Part shown: positions 49,071 to 59,569 of the stretch, piece after piece
Position numbering within the stretch: the first letter of the stretch is position 1
How the letters are laid out: the number at the start of each line of letters is the position of its first letter
Assembly: GCF_006094435.1 (NCBI RefSeq)
Contig: NZ_CP034783.1
Coordinates: forward strand, 6,227,001 to 6,291,000
DNA from: Pseudomonas sp. MPC6
Lineage (GTDB): Bacteria; Pseudomonadota; Gammaproteobacteria; Pseudomonadales; Pseudomonadaceae
Reading direction: 5' to 3'
Length of the DNA stretch: 64,000 nt
Program-made: the position numbers and the translations under genes
The notes under the pieces: model-generated
Database searches by the model: none
Told to the model about the DNA's origin: nothing
Seen by the model: the letters and a program-made list of their open reading frames with translations, nothing else

Positions 49071-50072
49071 TCAGGCAGTCGCCTTGTCGTCCTTCTTAAG
49101 ACTTGCAGGCGGCCAGTTGTCGAGGCGCATGCCGAGGGACAGACCGCGGGAGGCCAGAACGTCCTTGATTTCAGTCAAGGATTTCTTGCCAAGGTTCGGA
49201 GTCTTCAACAGCTCTACTTCGGTACGCTGAATCAGGTCACCGATGTAGTAGATGTTTTCCGCCTTAAGGCAGTTAGCCGAACGTACAGTCAGTTCCAGAT
49301 CGTCAACCGGGCGAAGCAGGATCGGATCGATCTCGTCTTCCTGCTCGATTACCACTGGTTCGCTGTCACCTTTGAGGTCGACGAACGCAGCCAACTGCTG
49401 TTGCAGAATGGTTGCAGCACGGCGGATAGCCTCTTCAGGATCCAGGGTACCGTTGGTTTCCAGATCAATAACCAGCTTGTCCAGGTTAGTACGCTGCTCG
49501 ACACGGGCGTTTTCCACCACGTATGCGATACGGCGAACCGGGCTGAACGAAGAGTCAAGCTGCAAGCGACCGATGCTGCGGCTTTCGTCTTCATCGCTCT
49601 GACGCGAGTCTGCCGGTTCATAACCACGACCACGAGCTACGGTGAGCTTCATGTTCAAGGCGCCGTTAGACGCCAGGTTAGCGATTACGTGATCGGGGTT
49701 AACGATCTCGACATCATGATCCAGCTGAATATCGGCAGCGGTAACCACCCCCGAACCCTTCTTCGACAAGGTCAGCGTAACTTCGTCACGGCCGTGCAGC
49801 TTGATAGCCAGACCTTTAAGGTTCAACAGGATTTCAATTACGTCTTCCTGTACACCTTCGATGGCGCTGTACTCGTGGAGCACACCGTCAATCTCGGCCT
49901 CGACTACTGCACAGCCGGGCATTGAGGACAACAGGATGCGGCGCAGCGCGTTGCCCAGGGTGTGGCCAAAACCACGCTCGAGAGGCTCGAGAGTGATCTT
50001 GGCGCGGGTTGGACTGACAACCTGCACATCAATATGGCGGGGTGTCAGGAACTCATTTACCGAAATCTGCAT
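49071..50072 (-). CDS. rpoA: RNA polymerase alpha subunit
   Basis: 333 aa. N-terminal domain (1-235) for dimerisation and beta/beta' assembly, with [26 protein letters not shown]; flexible linker; C-terminal domain (about 250-320) with [18 protein letters not shown] and [16 protein letters not shown], which contacts UP elements and activators such as ANR. Twenty-two bases downstream of rpsD. Confidence 0.99.
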   Translation of the reverse strand: MQISVNEFLTPRHIDVQVVSPTRAKITLEPLERGFGHTLGNALRRILLSSMPGCAVVEAEIDGVLHEYSAIEGVQEDVIEILLNLKGLAIKLHGRDEVTLTLSKKGSGVVTAADIQLDHDVEIVNPDHVIANLASNGALNMKLTVARGRGYEPADSRQSDEDESRSIGRLQLDSSFSPVRRIAYVVENARVEQRTNLDKLVIDLETNGTLDPEEAIRRAATILQQQLAAFVDLKGDSEPVVIEQEDEIDPILLRPVDDLELTVRSANCLKAENIYYIGDLIQRTEVELLKTPNLGKKSLTEIKDVLASRGLSLGMRLDNWPPASLKKDDKATA

Positions 50073-50094
50073 GGATGCACCTATTTTCTAGCCC

Positions 50095-50715
50095 TTACTT
50101 GGAGTAGAGCTCGACAATCAGGCTTTCGTTGATGTCGGCGGACAGATCACTGCGAGCTGGAACGTTCTTGAAAACGCCCGACTTCTTCTCAGTGTCTACT
50201 TCTACCCATTCTACGCGGCCACGTTGGGCACACAGATCGAGAGCTTGGACAATGCGAAGTTGGTTCTTTGCTTTCTCGCGAATCGCGACCACGTCACCAG
50301 CACGAACCTGGTACGACGGCACGTTTACGGTCTGACCGTTAACGCTGACGGATTTGTGCGATACCAGCTGACGGGATTCGGCACGAGTAGAGCCAAAACC
50401 CATACGGTATACAACGTTGTCCAGACGGCATTCGAGCAGTTGCAACAGGTTTTCGCCGGTTGCACCTTTCTTGCCAGCAGCTTCTTTGTAGTAGCCGCTG
50501 AATTGACGCTCGAGAACGCCGTAGATACGACGGACCTTCTGCTTTTCACGCAGTTGGGTGCCGTAATCGGACTGGCGACCGCGGCGTTGGCCGTGGATAC
50601 CAGGTGCTGCTTCAATGTTGCACTTCGATTCGATCGCGCGCACGCCGCTCTTCAGGAAGAGATCGGTGCCTTCGCGACGAGCGAGTTTGCATTTTGGACC
50701 AATGTAACGAGCCAT
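50095..50715 (-). CDS. rpsD: Small ribosomal subunit protein uS4
   Basis: 206 aa primary 16S rRNA-binding protein. S4 RNA-binding domain around 95-158 ([32 protein letters not shown]). N terminus [21 protein letters not shown] lacks the paired-cysteine zinc site, i.e. the zinc-free form. In E. coli S4 is the repressor of the alpha operon; the leader region between rpmJ and rpsM would be the place for an equivalent site. Confidence 0.98.
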   Translation of the reverse strand: MARYIGPKCKLARREGTDLFLKSGVRAIESKCNIEAAPGIHGQRRGRQSDYGTQLREKQKVRRIYGVLERQFSGYYKEAAGKKGATGENLLQLLECRLDNVVYRMGFGSTRAESRQLVSHKSVSVNGQTVNVPSYQVRAGDVVAIREKAKNQLRIVQALDLCAQRGRVEWVEVDTEKKSGVFKNVPARSDLSADINESLIVELYSK

Positions 50716-50733
50716 TCTTTACAATCTCCTGGA

Positions 50734-51123
50734 TTACACGCGGCGCTTCTTCGGCGGACGGCACCCGTTGTGCGGGATTGGCGTCACGTCGGTGATGCTG
50801 GCGATCTTATAGCCACAGCCGTTCAAAGCACGGACAGCAGACTCACGACCTGGACCTGGACCTTTGACGTTAACGTCGAGGTTTTTCAGGCCGTATTCCA
50901 GCGCAGCTTGACCAGCACGTTCAGCAGCTACTTGAGCAGCAAACGGGGTGGACTTGCGGGAACCGCGGAAACCCGAACCACCGGAGGTAGCCCAAGAAAG
51001 CGCGTTACCTTGACGGTCGGTGATGGTCACGATTGTGTTGTTAAAAGAAGCATGGATGTGGGCGATGCCATCAACCACTGTCTTTTTAACTTTTTTACGA
51101 GGACGAGCAGCAGGTTTTGCCAT
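50734..51123 (-). CDS. rpsK: Small ribosomal subunit protein uS11
   Basis: 129 aa; part of the platform that holds the 3' end of 16S rRNA. Conserved blocks [19 protein letters not shown] and [14 protein letters not shown], and the C-terminal [18 protein letters not shown]. Confidence 0.98.
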   Translation of the reverse strand: MAKPAARPRKKVKKTVVDGIAHIHASFNNTIVTITDRQGNALSWATSGGSGFRGSRKSTPFAAQVAAERAGQAALEYGLKNLDVNVKGPGPGRESAVRALNGCGYKIASITDVTPIPHNGCRPPKKRRV

Positions 51124-51153
51124 GATAATTTTCCTGTCGATTCGCTGGGGCGA

Positions 51154-51510
51154 TTACTTGCGGATCGGCTTACGCGGACCTTTACGGGTACGCGCGTTAG
51201 TCTTGGTACGCTGACCGCGTACTGGAAGACCACGACGATGACGCAGACCGCGATAGCAACCGAGGTCCATCAAACGCTTGATTTTCATGTTGATTTCGCG
51301 ACGCAGGTCACCTTCAGTGGTGAACTTCGCCACTTCGCCACGCAGCTGTTCAATCTGCTCGTCGCTCAGATCCTTGATCTTTGCGGCTGGGTTTACCCCA
51401 GTCACTGCACAAATTTTCTGTGCAGTTGTGCGACCAACACCATAGATGTAGGTCAGCGAGATAACAGTGTGCTTGTTATCTGGAATGTTAACGCCTGCAA
51501 TACGGGCCAT
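51154..51510 (-). CDS. rpsM: Small ribosomal subunit protein uS13
   Basis: 118 aa head protein that contacts the P-site tRNA and uL5. Start [20 protein letters not shown] and C terminus [21 protein letters not shown] are typical. First gene of the alpha operon, preceded by a candidate promoter at 51570-51598. Confidence 0.98.
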   Translation of the reverse strand: MARIAGVNIPDNKHTVISLTYIYGVGRTTAQKICAVTGVNPAAKIKDLSDEQIEQLRGEVAKFTTEGDLRREINMKIKRLMDLGCYRGLRHRRGLPVRGQRTKTNARTRKGPRKPIRK

Positions 51511-51569
51511 TCAGTGGGACTCCAATTGACAGCTACCTACGCCCCGGAAGCCAAGAAATAGGGCGCGAG

Positions 51570-51598
51570 ATAATATCGCTGTAATAACAAATAATCAA
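51570..51598 (-). promoter_or_regulatory. Candidate sigma70 promoter of the alpha operon
   Basis: On the minus strand TTGATT (51593-51598), 17 bases, TATTAT (51570-51575). The transcript would have a leader of about 50-60 bases before rpsM. It starts immediately at the foot of the hairpin 51599-51622. Confidence 0.65.
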
Positions 51599-51622
51599 CC
51601 CGGCAGCGCACTAGCTGCCGGG
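51599..51622 (-). terminator. Hairpin after rpmJ, abutting the alpha-operon promoter
   Basis: CCCGGCAGC pairs perfectly with GCTGCCGGG around a six-base loop. On the minus strand it is followed by TTGATTATTTGTT, only partly T-rich, so termination of the spc transcript may be incomplete. Confidence 0.65.
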
Positions 51623-51639
51623 CTTCAAGCGGATCACAC

Positions 51640-51756
51640 TCAGCCTTGGCGCTGTTTGTGACGCGGTTCCGCGCTGCAAATTACTCGAACAACACCTTCG
51701 CGGCGAATAATCTTGCAGTTACGGCACAGCTTTTTCACCGATGCACGAACTTTCAT
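51640..51756 (-). CDS. rpmJ: Large ribosomal subunit protein bL36
   Basis: 38 aa, [20 protein letters not shown] and on to [12 protein letters not shown]. The Cys11, Cys14, Cys27 and His32 set makes this the zinc-binding (C+) form. It lies between secY and rpsM as in other gamma-proteobacteria. Confidence 0.96.
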
Positions 51757-51784
51757 CACCAACTCCTCGAACCTTATGGGGTAC

Positions 51785-53113
51785 TCAGCGCAACATGCCG
51801 CTGCCGTAGCCCTTCAGGTTGGCTTTCTTCATCAGGGATTCGTACTGGTGCGAAACGAGGTGCGATTGTACTTGGGACATGAAGTCCATCACAACCACGA
51901 CGACGATCAGCAACGAGGTCCCGCCAAGGTAGAACGGAACGTTTGCTGCAACCACCAGGAACTGGGGCAACAGGCACACGGCCGTCATATATAGAGCACC
52001 GAACAGGGTCAAACGGGTCAGAACGCCATCAATGTAGCGCGCCGACTGCTCGCCTGGACGGATGCCCGGAATAAAGGCACCGGACTTCTTCAGGTTTTCC
52101 GCTACGTCTTTCGGATTGAACATCAACGCCGTATAGAAGAAGCAGAAGAAAATAATCCCTGCACTAAACAGCAGAATATTCAACGGCTGACCAGGAGCGA
52201 TCGACTGCGAGATGTCCTGCAACCAGCCCAAACCTTCGGACTGGCCGAACCAGGTACCCAACGAAGCCGGGAACAGCAAGATGCTGCTCGCGAAAATAGC
52301 CGGAATAACACCGGCCATGTTCACCTTCAGCGGCAAGTGGCTGGTCTGCGCAGCGAAGACCTTGCGGCCCTGCTGGCGCTTGGCGTAGTGAACAGCAATA
52401 CGACGCTGACCACGCTCAATGAACACCACGAAACCGATAATCGCTACTGCCAGCAAACCGATGGCAACCAGGGCGAAAATGTTGATATCACCCTGACGCG
52501 CAGACTCGAAAGACTGCCCGATCGCTCTCGGAAGACCGGCGACGATACCTGCGAAAATCAACATCGAGATACCGTTGCCAACACCACGCTCAGTAATCTG
52601 CTCACCCAGCCACATCATGAACATCGCACCAGCCACAAAAGTGGATACCGCGACGAAATGGAAGCCAAAGTCACCAGTGAACGATACGCCCTGCCCCGCC
52701 AGACCAATGGACATGCCAATGGCCTGAACAAGAGCGAGGACGACAGTGCCGTAGCGGGTGTACTGGGCGATCTTGCGACGCCCAGATTCACCTTCCTTCT
52801 TCAACTGCTCCAGTTGCGGGCTGACGGCGGACATCAGTTGCATGATGATCGATGCCGAAATGTACGGCATGATCCCCAGTGCAAAGATGCTCATCCGTTC
52901 CAGCGCGCCGCCGGAAAACATGTTGAACAAGCTAAGAATGGTCCCCTCATTCTGTCGAAACAGGTCCGCGAGTCGGTCCGGGTTGATACCTGGAACCGGG
53001 ATGTGTGCGCCTATTCGGTAGACGATAATCGCCAGGAACAGAAAACGCAGACGAGCCCAGAGTTCAGACATACCGCCTTTGCCGAGCGCAGAGAGAGCAC
53101 CTTGCTTAGCCAT
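51785..53113 (-). CDS. secY: Preprotein translocase subunit SecY
   Basis: 442 aa, ten transmembrane helices; forms the protein-conducting channel with SecE and SecG. Start [42 protein letters not shown], plug-region and ring hydrophobics, and the C-terminal loop motif [18 protein letters not shown] are present (quoted segments are separate). It starts exactly where the rplO stop ends. Confidence 0.99.
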
Positions 53114-53551
53114 TTATTCCTCGAACTTGCCGCCAGCTGCTTCGATAGCCGCACGCGCACCTTTGGTGGCGCCGATTCCCTTTCCGATGGTGACAGCGCG
53201 AGTAACTTCGCCGGACAGCATGATTTTCACACGCTGTACGTTGACGTTGATCACGTTGGCATCTTTCAGGGACTGCACGGAGACGATGTCGCCTTCCACT
53301 TTAGCCAGCTCGGACAGACGCACTTCTGCGCGGTCCATGGCCTTCAGGGAAACGAAACCGAACTTCGGCAGGCGACGATGCAGCGGCTGTTGACCGCCTT
53401 CAAAGCCTGGAGCGATGGTGCCACCGGAGCGGGAGGACTGACCTTTGTGGCCACGGCCACCGGTCTTGCCCAAACCACTACCGATACCACGGCCCGGACG
53501 ATGCTTTTCGCGACGGGAACCCGGCGCTGGACTCAGATCATTGAGTTTCAT
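53114..53551 (-). CDS. rplO: Large ribosomal subunit protein uL15
   Basis: 145 aa; late-assembly protein of the 50S subunit. Gly/Arg-rich N terminus with [20 protein letters not shown] and the compact C-terminal domain. Three bases separate it from rpmD. Confidence 0.98.
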   Translation of the reverse strand: MKLNDLSPAPGSRREKHRPGRGIGSGLGKTGGRGHKGQSSRSGGTIAPGFEGGQQPLHRRLPKFGFVSLKAMDRAEVRLSELAKVEGDIVSVQSLKDANVINVNVQRVKIMLSGEVTRAVTIGKGIGATKGARAAIEAAGGKFEE

Positions 53552-53554
53552 CGA

Positions 53555-53731
53555 TTAACCCTCGACACGCAGCATGTAGTAAGCCTTGTTGATCATCCCG
53601 CGATTCTCGGGAGTATCAAGTACTTCTACAGTGTGACCGATGCGACGCAGACCCAGACCCTTAACGCACAGTTTGTGGTTAGGGATGCGGCCGGTCATGC
53701 TTTTGATCAGCGTAACTTTAACGGTAGCCAT
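53555..53731 (-). CDS. rpmD: Large ribosomal subunit protein uL30
   Basis: 58 aa, [20 protein letters not shown] through MLRVEG. Length and the ferredoxin-like pattern fit the bacterial short form. It follows rpsE by two bases. Confidence 0.96.
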   Translation of the reverse strand: MATVKVTLIKSMTGRIPNHKLCVKGLGLRRIGHTVEVLDTPENRGMINKAYYMLRVEG

Positions 53732-53733
53732 GA

Positions 53734-54234
53734 TCAGAAGATCTCCTTGACGCTTTTGCCACGCTTGGCGGCAATGGATTCAGGAGACTGCATGGCCTTC
53801 AAACCTTTGAAAGTGGCGTGAACCACGTTTACCGGGTTAGTCGAGCCGTAGCACTTGGCCAGAACGTTCTGAACGCCAGCAACCTCGAGGACAGCACGCA
53901 TAGCGCCGCCAGCGATGATACCGGTACCTTCAGAAGCAGGCTGCATGTACACCTTCGAAGCGCCGTGACCGGACTTCATTGCGTACTGCAGCGTGGTGCC
54001 GTTCAGATCAACTTGGATCATGTTGCGGCGAGCAGCTTCCATTGCCTTCTGGATCGCAGCAGGCACTTCACGTGACTTGCCACGGCCGAAGCCAACACGC
54101 CCTTTACCATCACCAACCACGGTCAACGCGGTGAAAGTGAAGATACGGCCGCCTTTAACGGTTTTGGCTACGCGGTTAACTTGAACCAGCTTCTCAATGT
54201 AGCCTTCGTCGCGCTTTTGGTCGTTATTTGACAT
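53734..54234 (-). CDS. rpsE: Small ribosomal subunit protein uS5
   Basis: 166 aa; contributes to decoding accuracy and mRNA entry. The double-stranded-RNA-binding N-terminal part has [32 protein letters not shown] in two adjacent blocks; the C-terminal part has [21 protein letters not shown]. Confidence 0.98.
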   Translation of the reverse strand: MSNNDQKRDEGYIEKLVQVNRVAKTVKGGRIFTFTALTVVGDGKGRVGFGRGKSREVPAAIQKAMEAARRNMIQVDLNGTTLQYAMKSGHGASKVYMQPASEGTGIIAGGAMRAVLEVAGVQNVLAKCYGSTNPVNVVHATFKGLKAMQSPESIAAKRGKSVKEIF

Positions 54235-54237
54235 AAC

Positions 54238-54588
54238 TTAGAACTCCAGCCCAGCTTCACGAGCAGCATCAGCCAGCGCCTTGACGCGGCCGTGATACTT
54301 GAAGCCAGAGCGGTCGAAAGCCACCTGCGAGACGCCAGCGGCTTTTGCACGCGTAGCGACCAGCTGGCCAACCTTAGTGGCCGCGTCGATGTTGCCAGTG
54401 GCGCCATCACGCAGTTCTTTATCCAAAGTCGAGGCAGATGCCAGGACTTTGTTGCCGTCGGCCGAAATGACCTGGGCGTAGATGTGCTGCGACGAGCGGA
54501 ACACGCAGAGACGCACGACTTCGAGTTCGTGCATTTTCAGGCGTGCTTTGCGAGCGCGACGCAGTCGAGTAACTTTTTTGTCGGTCAT
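54238..54588 (-). CDS. rplR: Large ribosomal subunit protein uL18
   Basis: 116 aa 5S-rRNA-binding protein. Basic N terminus [15 protein letters not shown] and conserved [11 protein letters not shown] and [20 protein letters not shown]. Followed three bases later by rpsE. Confidence 0.98.
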   Translation of the reverse strand: MTDKKVTRLRRARKARLKMHELEVVRLCVFRSSQHIYAQVISADGNKVLASASTLDKELRDGATGNIDAATKVGQLVATRAKAAGVSQVAFDRSGFKYHGRVKALADAAREAGLEF

Positions 54589-54598
54589 TTGCTATGCC

Positions 54599-55132
54599 CT
54601 ACTTCTTCTTGGCTTCTTTACGACGGACGACTTCGTCCGCGTAGCGCACACCTTTGCCTTTGTACGGCTCTGGTGGACGGAAGTCGCGGATCTCGGCGGC
54701 CACTTGACCTACCAGCTGCTTATCGATGCCCTTGATCAGGATATCGGTCTGGCTAGGAGTCTCAGCGGTGATGCCTTCCGGCAGTTCATAATCCACTGGG
54801 TGCGAGAAGCCAAGAGCCAGGTTCAGCACTGTGCCTTTTGCTTGCGCTTTGTAACCAACACCGACCAGCTGGAGCTTGCGCTCGAAGCCTTGGCTTACGC
54901 CTTGGACCATGTTGTTTACCAACGCACGAGTGGTACCAGCCATTGCGCGAGTCTGTTGATCGCCATTGCGAGCAGCAAAACGCAGCTCACCGGCTTCTTC
55001 AACAATCTCAACGGACGAATGGATGTTCAGTTCGAGAGTGCCCTTGGCACCCTTCACCGAAAGCTGTTGGCCTGCGAATTTGACTTCGACACCGGCTGGC
55101 AGCTTAACGGGGTTCTTAGCGACGCGTGACAT
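54599..55132 (-). CDS. rplF: Large ribosomal subunit protein uL6
   Basis: 177 aa, two repeated alpha/beta domains near the factor-binding stalk base. Start [17 protein letters not shown] and the C-terminal signature [20 protein letters not shown] are diagnostic. Confidence 0.98.
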   Translation of the reverse strand: MSRVAKNPVKLPAGVEVKFAGQQLSVKGAKGTLELNIHSSVEIVEEAGELRFAARNGDQQTRAMAGTTRALVNNMVQGVSQGFERKLQLVGVGYKAQAKGTVLNLALGFSHPVDYELPEGITAETPSQTDILIKGIDKQLVGQVAAEIRDFRPPEPYKGKGVRYADEVVRRKEAKKK

Positions 55133-55144
55133 GCTTATCCCCCC

Positions 55145-55537
55145 TTAGAACACAGTGCAAAGAACTTCGCCGCCGACACCGGCAGCGCGCGCAGCACGAT
55201 CCGTCATCACACCTTTGTTGGTGGAGACGATAGACACACCGAGACCGCCACGAACTTTCGGCAGATCATCGACGGACTTGTACTGACGCAGGCCTGGACG
55301 GCTAACGCGCTTCACTTCTTCGATGACCGGACGGCCTTCGAAATATTTCAGCTCGATAGACAGCAGTGGCTTGATTTCGCTGCTGATCTGATAACCCGCA
55401 ATGTAACCTTCGTCCTTCAGGACTTTGGCAACAGCTACCTTCAAAGTAGAAGATGGCATGCTTACGACGGACTTTTCAGCCATCTGGGCATTACGGATTC
55501 GAGTTAGCATGTCCGCTAACGGGTCCTGCATACTCAT
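55145..55537 (-). CDS. rpsH: Small ribosomal subunit protein uS8
   Basis: 130 aa central-domain 16S rRNA-binding protein. N terminus [20 protein letters not shown] and C-terminal [20 protein letters not shown] are conserved. In E. coli S8 represses the spc operon. Here it is the first gene after an unusual 209-base gap containing a hairpin and a candidate promoter. Confidence 0.98.
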   Translation of the reverse strand: MSMQDPLADMLTRIRNAQMAEKSVVSMPSSTLKVAVAKVLKDEGYIAGYQISSEIKPLLSIELKYFEGRPVIEEVKRVSRPGLRQYKSVDDLPKVRGGLGVSIVSTNKGVMTDRAARAAGVGGEVLCTVF

Positions 55538-55635
55538 GGGCTAGACGCTCCTAATACACAAAAAATTAGCCTTGCGGCTACTACGTGTCGCCGAGCCATC
55601 CATGCGAAAAAAGCACGGGCTCAGGCGAGCCGGGT

Positions 55636-55664
55636 ATTCTAGACACACCCCACAAATGAATCAA
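55636..55664 (-). promoter_or_regulatory. Candidate internal promoter upstream of rpsH
   Basis: On the minus strand TTGATT (55659-55664), a 17-base spacer, TAGAAT (55636-55641). The -35 lies in the distal arm of the hairpin 55657-55686. It would drive rpsH through rpmJ with a leader of about 90 bases. Confidence 0.62.
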
Positions 55665-55686
55665 GCCCCAAAAGGGGCTTGATTCA
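55657..55686 (-). terminator. Perfect 13-base hairpin between rpsN and rpsH
   Basis: TGAATCAAGCCCC and GGGGCTTGATTCA pair completely around a four-base loop (TTTT in the transcript). On the minus strand the stem is followed by TTTGTGGGG, so it is a terminator or attenuator candidate with a poor T tract. The gap 55538-55746 holds nothing else recognisable. Confidence 0.6.
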
Positions 55687-55746
55687 AGTTCAAGGTCACC
55701 GGCGGTCAGGATCTTGCGAGCCTGGACGCCGAGACTTTGACAGTGC

Positions 55747-56052
55747 TTACCAGCTGGCTTTAACCAGACCAGGTACGTCACCACGCATTGCAGCTTCACG
55801 CAGCTTGTTACGGCCAAGGCCGAACTTGCGGTAAACGCCGTGTGGACGACCGGTCAGGCGGCAGCGGTTACGCATGCGCGAAGCGCTTGCGTCACGTGGC
55901 TGCTTCTGCAGAGCGACTGTAGCTTCCCAACGTGCTTCTGGACTTGCGTTCAGATCAACGATGATAGCTTTCAGTGCTGCACGCTTTTTGGCGTACTTGG
56001 CAACCGTGAGCTGACGCTTCAGCTCGCGGTTTTTCATGCTCATCTTGGCCAT
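55747..56052 (-). CDS. rpsN: Small ribosomal subunit protein uS14, zinc-free form
   Basis: 101 aa. The long form without CXXC zinc-finger pairs ([20 protein letters not shown]; later [24 protein letters not shown]). ATG at 56052 is the family start. Independence from zinc is notable beside the zinc-type bL36 in the same cluster. Confidence 0.97.
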   Translation of the reverse strand: MAKMSMKNRELKRQLTVAKYAKKRAALKAIIVDLNASPEARWEATVALQKQPRDASASRMRNRCRLTGRPHGVYRKFGLGRNKLREAAMRGDVPGLVKASW

Positions 56053-56065
56053 TTTCCTACTCCAA

Positions 56066-56605
56066 TCAGTTGCGGAACGGGAATTTGAAAGCACGCAACA
56101 GGGCGCGACCTTCATCATCGTTCTTGGCAGTGGTGGTCAGGGTAATGTCCAGACCGCGGAGAGCATCGATCTTGTCGTAGTCGATTTCCGGGAAGATGAT
56201 CTGCTCTTTAACGCCCATGCTGTAGTTACCACGACCATCGAAGGACTTGGCATTCAGGCCGCGGAAGTCGCGAACCCGAGGCAGGGAGATCGACAGCAGA
56301 CGATCCAGGAACTCGTACATACGCTCACGGCGCAGGGTCACTTTGACGCCGATCGGCCAACCTTCACGGACTTTAAAGCCAGCGATGGATTTCCGAGCGT
56401 AAGTCACAACGACTTTCTGACCGGTGATCTTTTCCAGGTCGGCAACAGCGTGCTCGATAACTTTTTTGTCACCGACCGCTTCGCCCAGACCCATGTTCAG
56501 GGTGATTTTTGTAACGCGTGGAACTTCCATCACGTTCGAAAGCTTAAGTTCTTCCTTAAGTTTCGGTGCGATTTCCTTCCAGTAAATCTCTTTTAGTCGT
56601 GCCAT
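56066..56605 (-). CDS. rplE: Large ribosomal subunit protein uL5
   Basis: 179 aa; binds 5S rRNA and contacts uS13 and P-site tRNA. N terminus [20 protein letters not shown] and the C-terminal [21 protein letters not shown] block are conserved. Confidence 0.98.
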   Translation of the reverse strand: MARLKEIYWKEIAPKLKEELKLSNVMEVPRVTKITLNMGLGEAVGDKKVIEHAVADLEKITGQKVVVTYARKSIAGFKVREGWPIGVKVTLRRERMYEFLDRLLSISLPRVRDFRGLNAKSFDGRGNYSMGVKEQIIFPEIDYDKIDALRGLDITLTTTAKNDDEGRALLRAFKFPFRN

Positions 56606-56627
56606 GGTCTTATCTACCTAGCAGTGT

Positions 56628-56942
56628 TCAAGCATCAACCGCTTTTTGGGTCGACTTGAAGACACGAATTTTCTTGCCGTCTTCTACTTTGAAACCAACG
56701 CGATCAGCCTTGTTGGTTTCGCCGTTGAAAATGGCGACGTTAGAAGCGTCCAGTGGAGCTTCTTTTTCGACGATACCGCCTTGCACGCCCGACATCGGGT
56801 TAGGCTTGGTATGACGCTTTACCAGGTTCAGACCGCCGATAACCAGACGGTTATTAGCGAGAACCTTAAGCACCTTACCGCGCTTACCTTTGTCTTTGCC
56901 GGCGATCACGATGATCTCGTCGTCACGACGAATCTTTTGCAT
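56628..56942 (-). CDS. rplX: Large ribosomal subunit protein uL24
   Basis: 104 aa assembly initiator of the 50S subunit. KOW motif near the N terminus, [20 protein letters not shown], then [12 protein letters not shown] and [10 protein letters not shown]. Confidence 0.98.
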   Translation of the reverse strand: MQKIRRDDEIIVIAGKDKGKRGKVLKVLANNRLVIGGLNLVKRHTKPNPMSGVQGGIVEKEAPLDASNVAIFNGETNKADRVGFKVEDGKKIRVFKSTQKAVDA

Positions 56943-56953
56943 GTCGGATCTCC

Positions 56954-57322
56954 TTACAGCACTTCTGGGGCGAGCGAGACGATCTTCATGAACTTCTCAG
57001 TACGAAGTTCACGGGTCACTGGCCCAAAGATACGGGTGCCGATCGGCTCTTGCTTGTTGTTCAGAAGAACAGCAGCGTTGCCATCAAAGCGGATAATGGA
57101 GCCATCAGCACGACGTACGCCGTGACGAGTGCGGACTACAACAGCAGTCATCACTTGGCCTTTTTTCACTTTACCGCGAGGAATTGCTTCCTTCACGGTA
57201 ACTTTGATGATGTCACCGATACCAGCGTAACGACGATGGGAGCCACCCAGCACCTTGATGCACATAACGCGGCGTGCGCCGCTGTTATCGGCCACATCGA
57301 GCATGGATTGAGTCTGAATCAT
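56954..57322 (-). CDS. rplN: Large ribosomal subunit protein uL14
   Basis: 122 aa; forms intersubunit bridge B8 and is the binding site of silencing factor RsfS. Start [20 protein letters not shown] and [24 protein letters not shown] at the end. First gene of the spc operon in the classical scheme; only 23 bases separate it from rpsQ here. Confidence 0.98.
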   Translation of the reverse strand: MIQTQSMLDVADNSGARRVMCIKVLGGSHRRYAGIGDIIKVTVKEAIPRGKVKKGQVMTAVVVRTRHGVRRADGSIIRFDGNAAVLLNNKQEPIGTRIFGPVTRELRTEKFMKIVSLAPEVL

Positions 57323-57345
57323 ATAATTTCTCCGACCCCTAGTCC

Positions 57346-57612
57346 TTAGACTTCCACAGCGCGTTCGAGAACATCAACCAGCGCCCAAGACTTGGTCTTG
57401 GCCAAAGGACGAGTTTCACGAATAGTGACTTTGTCGCCGATGTGGCACTGATTGGTTTCGTCGTGCGCGTGCAGCTTAGTCGAACGCTTAACGTATTTAC
57501 CGTAGATCGGGTGCTTTACGCGACGCTCGATCAGAACGGTGATGGTCTTGTCCATTTTGTCGCTGACAACACGGCCAGTCAGCGTACGGACGGTTTTTTC
57601 GGCTTCAGCCAT
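57346..57612 (-). CDS. rpsQ: Small ribosomal subunit protein uS17
   Basis: 88 aa OB-fold 16S rRNA-binding protein. [20 protein letters not shown] and the C-terminal [18 protein letters not shown] are typical. Two bases separate it from rpmC. Confidence 0.98.
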   Translation of the reverse strand: MAEAEKTVRTLTGRVVSDKMDKTITVLIERRVKHPIYGKYVKRSTKLHAHDETNQCHIGDKVTIRETRPLAKTKSWALVDVLERAVEV

Positions 57613-57614
57613 GA

Positions 57615-57806
57615 TTACTTACCTGCCTGCTGTTTGAGCACAGTCTTCACGCGAGCGATGTCACGCTTAACTTGCCGGAGCAGGTGAGACTGCCCCAACT
57701 GGCCAGTTGCTTTCTGCATACGCAGATTGAACTGGTCGCGCAGCAGGCCGAGCAGTTGCTCGTTAAGCTGCGGCGCGTCTTTTTCACGAAGTTCGTTCGC
57801 TTTCAT
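57615..57806 (-). CDS. rpmC: Large ribosomal subunit protein uL29
   Basis: 63 aa helical hairpin near the exit tunnel, a docking site for trigger factor and [21 protein letters not shown] start; ATG at 57806 overlaps the rplP stop as TGATG. Confidence 0.97.
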   Translation of the reverse strand: MKANELREKDAPQLNEQLLGLLRDQFNLRMQKATGQLGQSHLLRQVKRDIARVKTVLKQQAGK

Positions 57807-58219
57807 CACATCACCGTCCGTTTAACAAAAGCGGTGGCGAGCGGCAGCTTTGCAGCAGCCAGGGCAAAAGCCTCACGCGCCAGCTCTTCAGAAACGCCCT
57901 CGATTTCATACAGGACTTTGCCTGGCTGAATCTGGGCAACCCAGTACTCCACACTACCCTTACCTTTACCCATCCGAACTTCGAGGGGCTTTTTGGAAAT
58001 AGGCTTGTCCGGGAATACACGGATCCAGATCTTGCCGCCACGTTTAACGTGACGGGTCAGTGCACGACGCGCTGACTCGATCTGACGAGCGGTGAGACGA
58101 CCACGAGCTACAGACTTCAGCGCATATTCGCCGAAGCTGACTTTGCTACCGCGCTGAGCCAGACCACGGTTGTGGCCTGTCATCTGCTTGCGGAACTTCG
58201 TACGCTTTGGTTGCAACAT
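57806..58219 (-). CDS. rplP: Large ribosomal subunit protein uL16
   Basis: 137 aa; near the peptidyl-transferase and A-site tRNA. Start [20 protein letters not shown]; the [21 protein letters not shown] block includes the Arg that is hydroxylated in E. coli. Confidence 0.98.
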   Translation of the reverse strand: MLQPKRTKFRKQMTGHNRGLAQRGSKVSFGEYALKSVARGRLTARQIESARRALTRHVKRGGKIWIRVFPDKPISKKPLEVRMGKGKGSVEYWVAQIQPGKVLYEIEGVSEELAREAFALAAAKLPLATAFVKRTVM

Positions 58220-58231
58220 TTGGCGTACCCC

Positions 58232-58918
58232 TTACTTAGCAGCTTTTTTACGAGGCGCTGGTGCTTGTGGTTTCAGTTCTTCTTGGCGACCACCAATTAC
58301 TTCGCCCTTGAAGATCCAAACCTTTACACCGATCACACCGTAAGTGGTGTGAGCTTCGTAGTTGGCATAGTCGATGTCGGCACGCAGGGTGTGCAGTGGC
58401 ACACGACCTTCGCGATACCATTCAGTACGTGCGATTTCAGCACCGCCGAGACGACCGCTCACTTGGATTTTGATGCCTTTGGCACCAATGCGCATGGCGT
58501 TCTGTACAGCGCGCTTCATAGCGCGACGGAACATTACGCGACGCTCCAGCTGCTGAGCTACGCTCTGCGCAACCAACATACCGTCGAGTTCCGGCTTGCG
58601 GATTTCTTCGATATTGATGTGCACAGGCACACCCATTTGTTTGGTCAGGTCCTGACGCAGTTTCTCAACATCTTCACCTTTCTTCCCGATAACGATACCT
58701 GGACGAGCGGTGTGGATGGTGATACGTGCAGTTTGAGCCGGACGATGGATATCGATACGGCTTACGGACGCGCTTTTTAGTTTGTCTTGGAGATACTCAC
58801 GCACCTTCAGATCAGCGAACAAATAGTCCGCATAAGTCCGACCGTCTGCGTACCAGACGGAGGTGTGCTCCTTGACGATTCCCAGGCGAATGCCAATGGG
58901 ATGTACTTTCTGACCCAT
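58232..58918 (-). CDS. rpsC: Small ribosomal subunit protein uS3
   Basis: 228 aa; mRNA entry and helicase function. KH domain with [19 protein letters not shown] and a C-terminal basic tail ending [15 protein letters not shown] at 58918 gives the invariant [14 protein letters not shown]; the open frame extends upstream without homology. Confidence 0.98.
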
Positions 58919-58931
58919 CTCTTCGACTCCG

Positions 58932-59264
58932 TTACTTGTCAGCAACCTTGACAGTGATATGGCAAGACCGCTTGACGATGCGATCAGCACGGCCTTTGGC
59001 ACGTGGCATGATTCGCTTCAGCGAACGCCCTTCGTTGACGAAAACGGTGCTGACTTTAAGGTCATCAACGTCTGCGCCTTCGTTATGCTCGGCGTTGGCT
59101 ACGGCCGACTCCAGCACTTTCTTCATGATCTCGGCGGCTTTCTTACTGCTGAAAGCCAACAGGTTGAGCGCTTCGCCCACCTTCTTCCCGCGGATCTGGT
59201 CGGCGACCAAGCGGGCTTTCTGGGCGGAGATTCGAGCGCCCGACAACTTAGCGGCTACTTCCAT
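58932..59264 (-). CDS. rplV: Large ribosomal subunit protein uL22
   Basis: 110 aa; its beta-hairpin lines the exit tunnel constriction, where macrolide resistance mutations arise. [21 protein letters not shown] at the start and [20 protein letters not shown] at the hairpin. Confidence 0.98.
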
Positions 59265-59277
59265 CGTTCCTTACCCC

Positions 59278-59553
59278 TTAACGCTTGGCTTTCTTGTCTG
59301 CCACGTGCCCACGATATGTGCGGGTACCGGCAAACTCGCCCAGTTTGTGGCCGACCATGTCTTCGTTCACGAGAACTGGAACATGTTGACGACCGTTATG
59401 CACTGCAATGGTCAAACCGACCATTTGTGGCAGGATCATCGAACGACGCGACCAGGTTTTCACTGGTTTGCGATCGTTCTTTTCCGCCGCCACTTCGATC
59501 TTCTTCAGTAGGTGAAGATCAATAAAAGGACCTTTTTTCAGAGAACGTGGCAC
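59278..59553 (-). CDS. rpsS: Small ribosomal subunit protein uS19
   Basis: 91 aa head protein. [20 protein letters not shown] and [20 protein letters not shown] with [16 protein letters not shown] are conserved. Confidence 0.98.
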   Translation of the reverse strand: MPRSLKKGPFIDLHLLKKIEVAAEKNDRKPVKTWSRRSMILPQMVGLTIAVHNGRQHVPVLVNEDMVGHKLGEFAGTRTYRGHVADKKAKR

Positions 59554-59569
59554 TGTCGTATCCCTCTAT

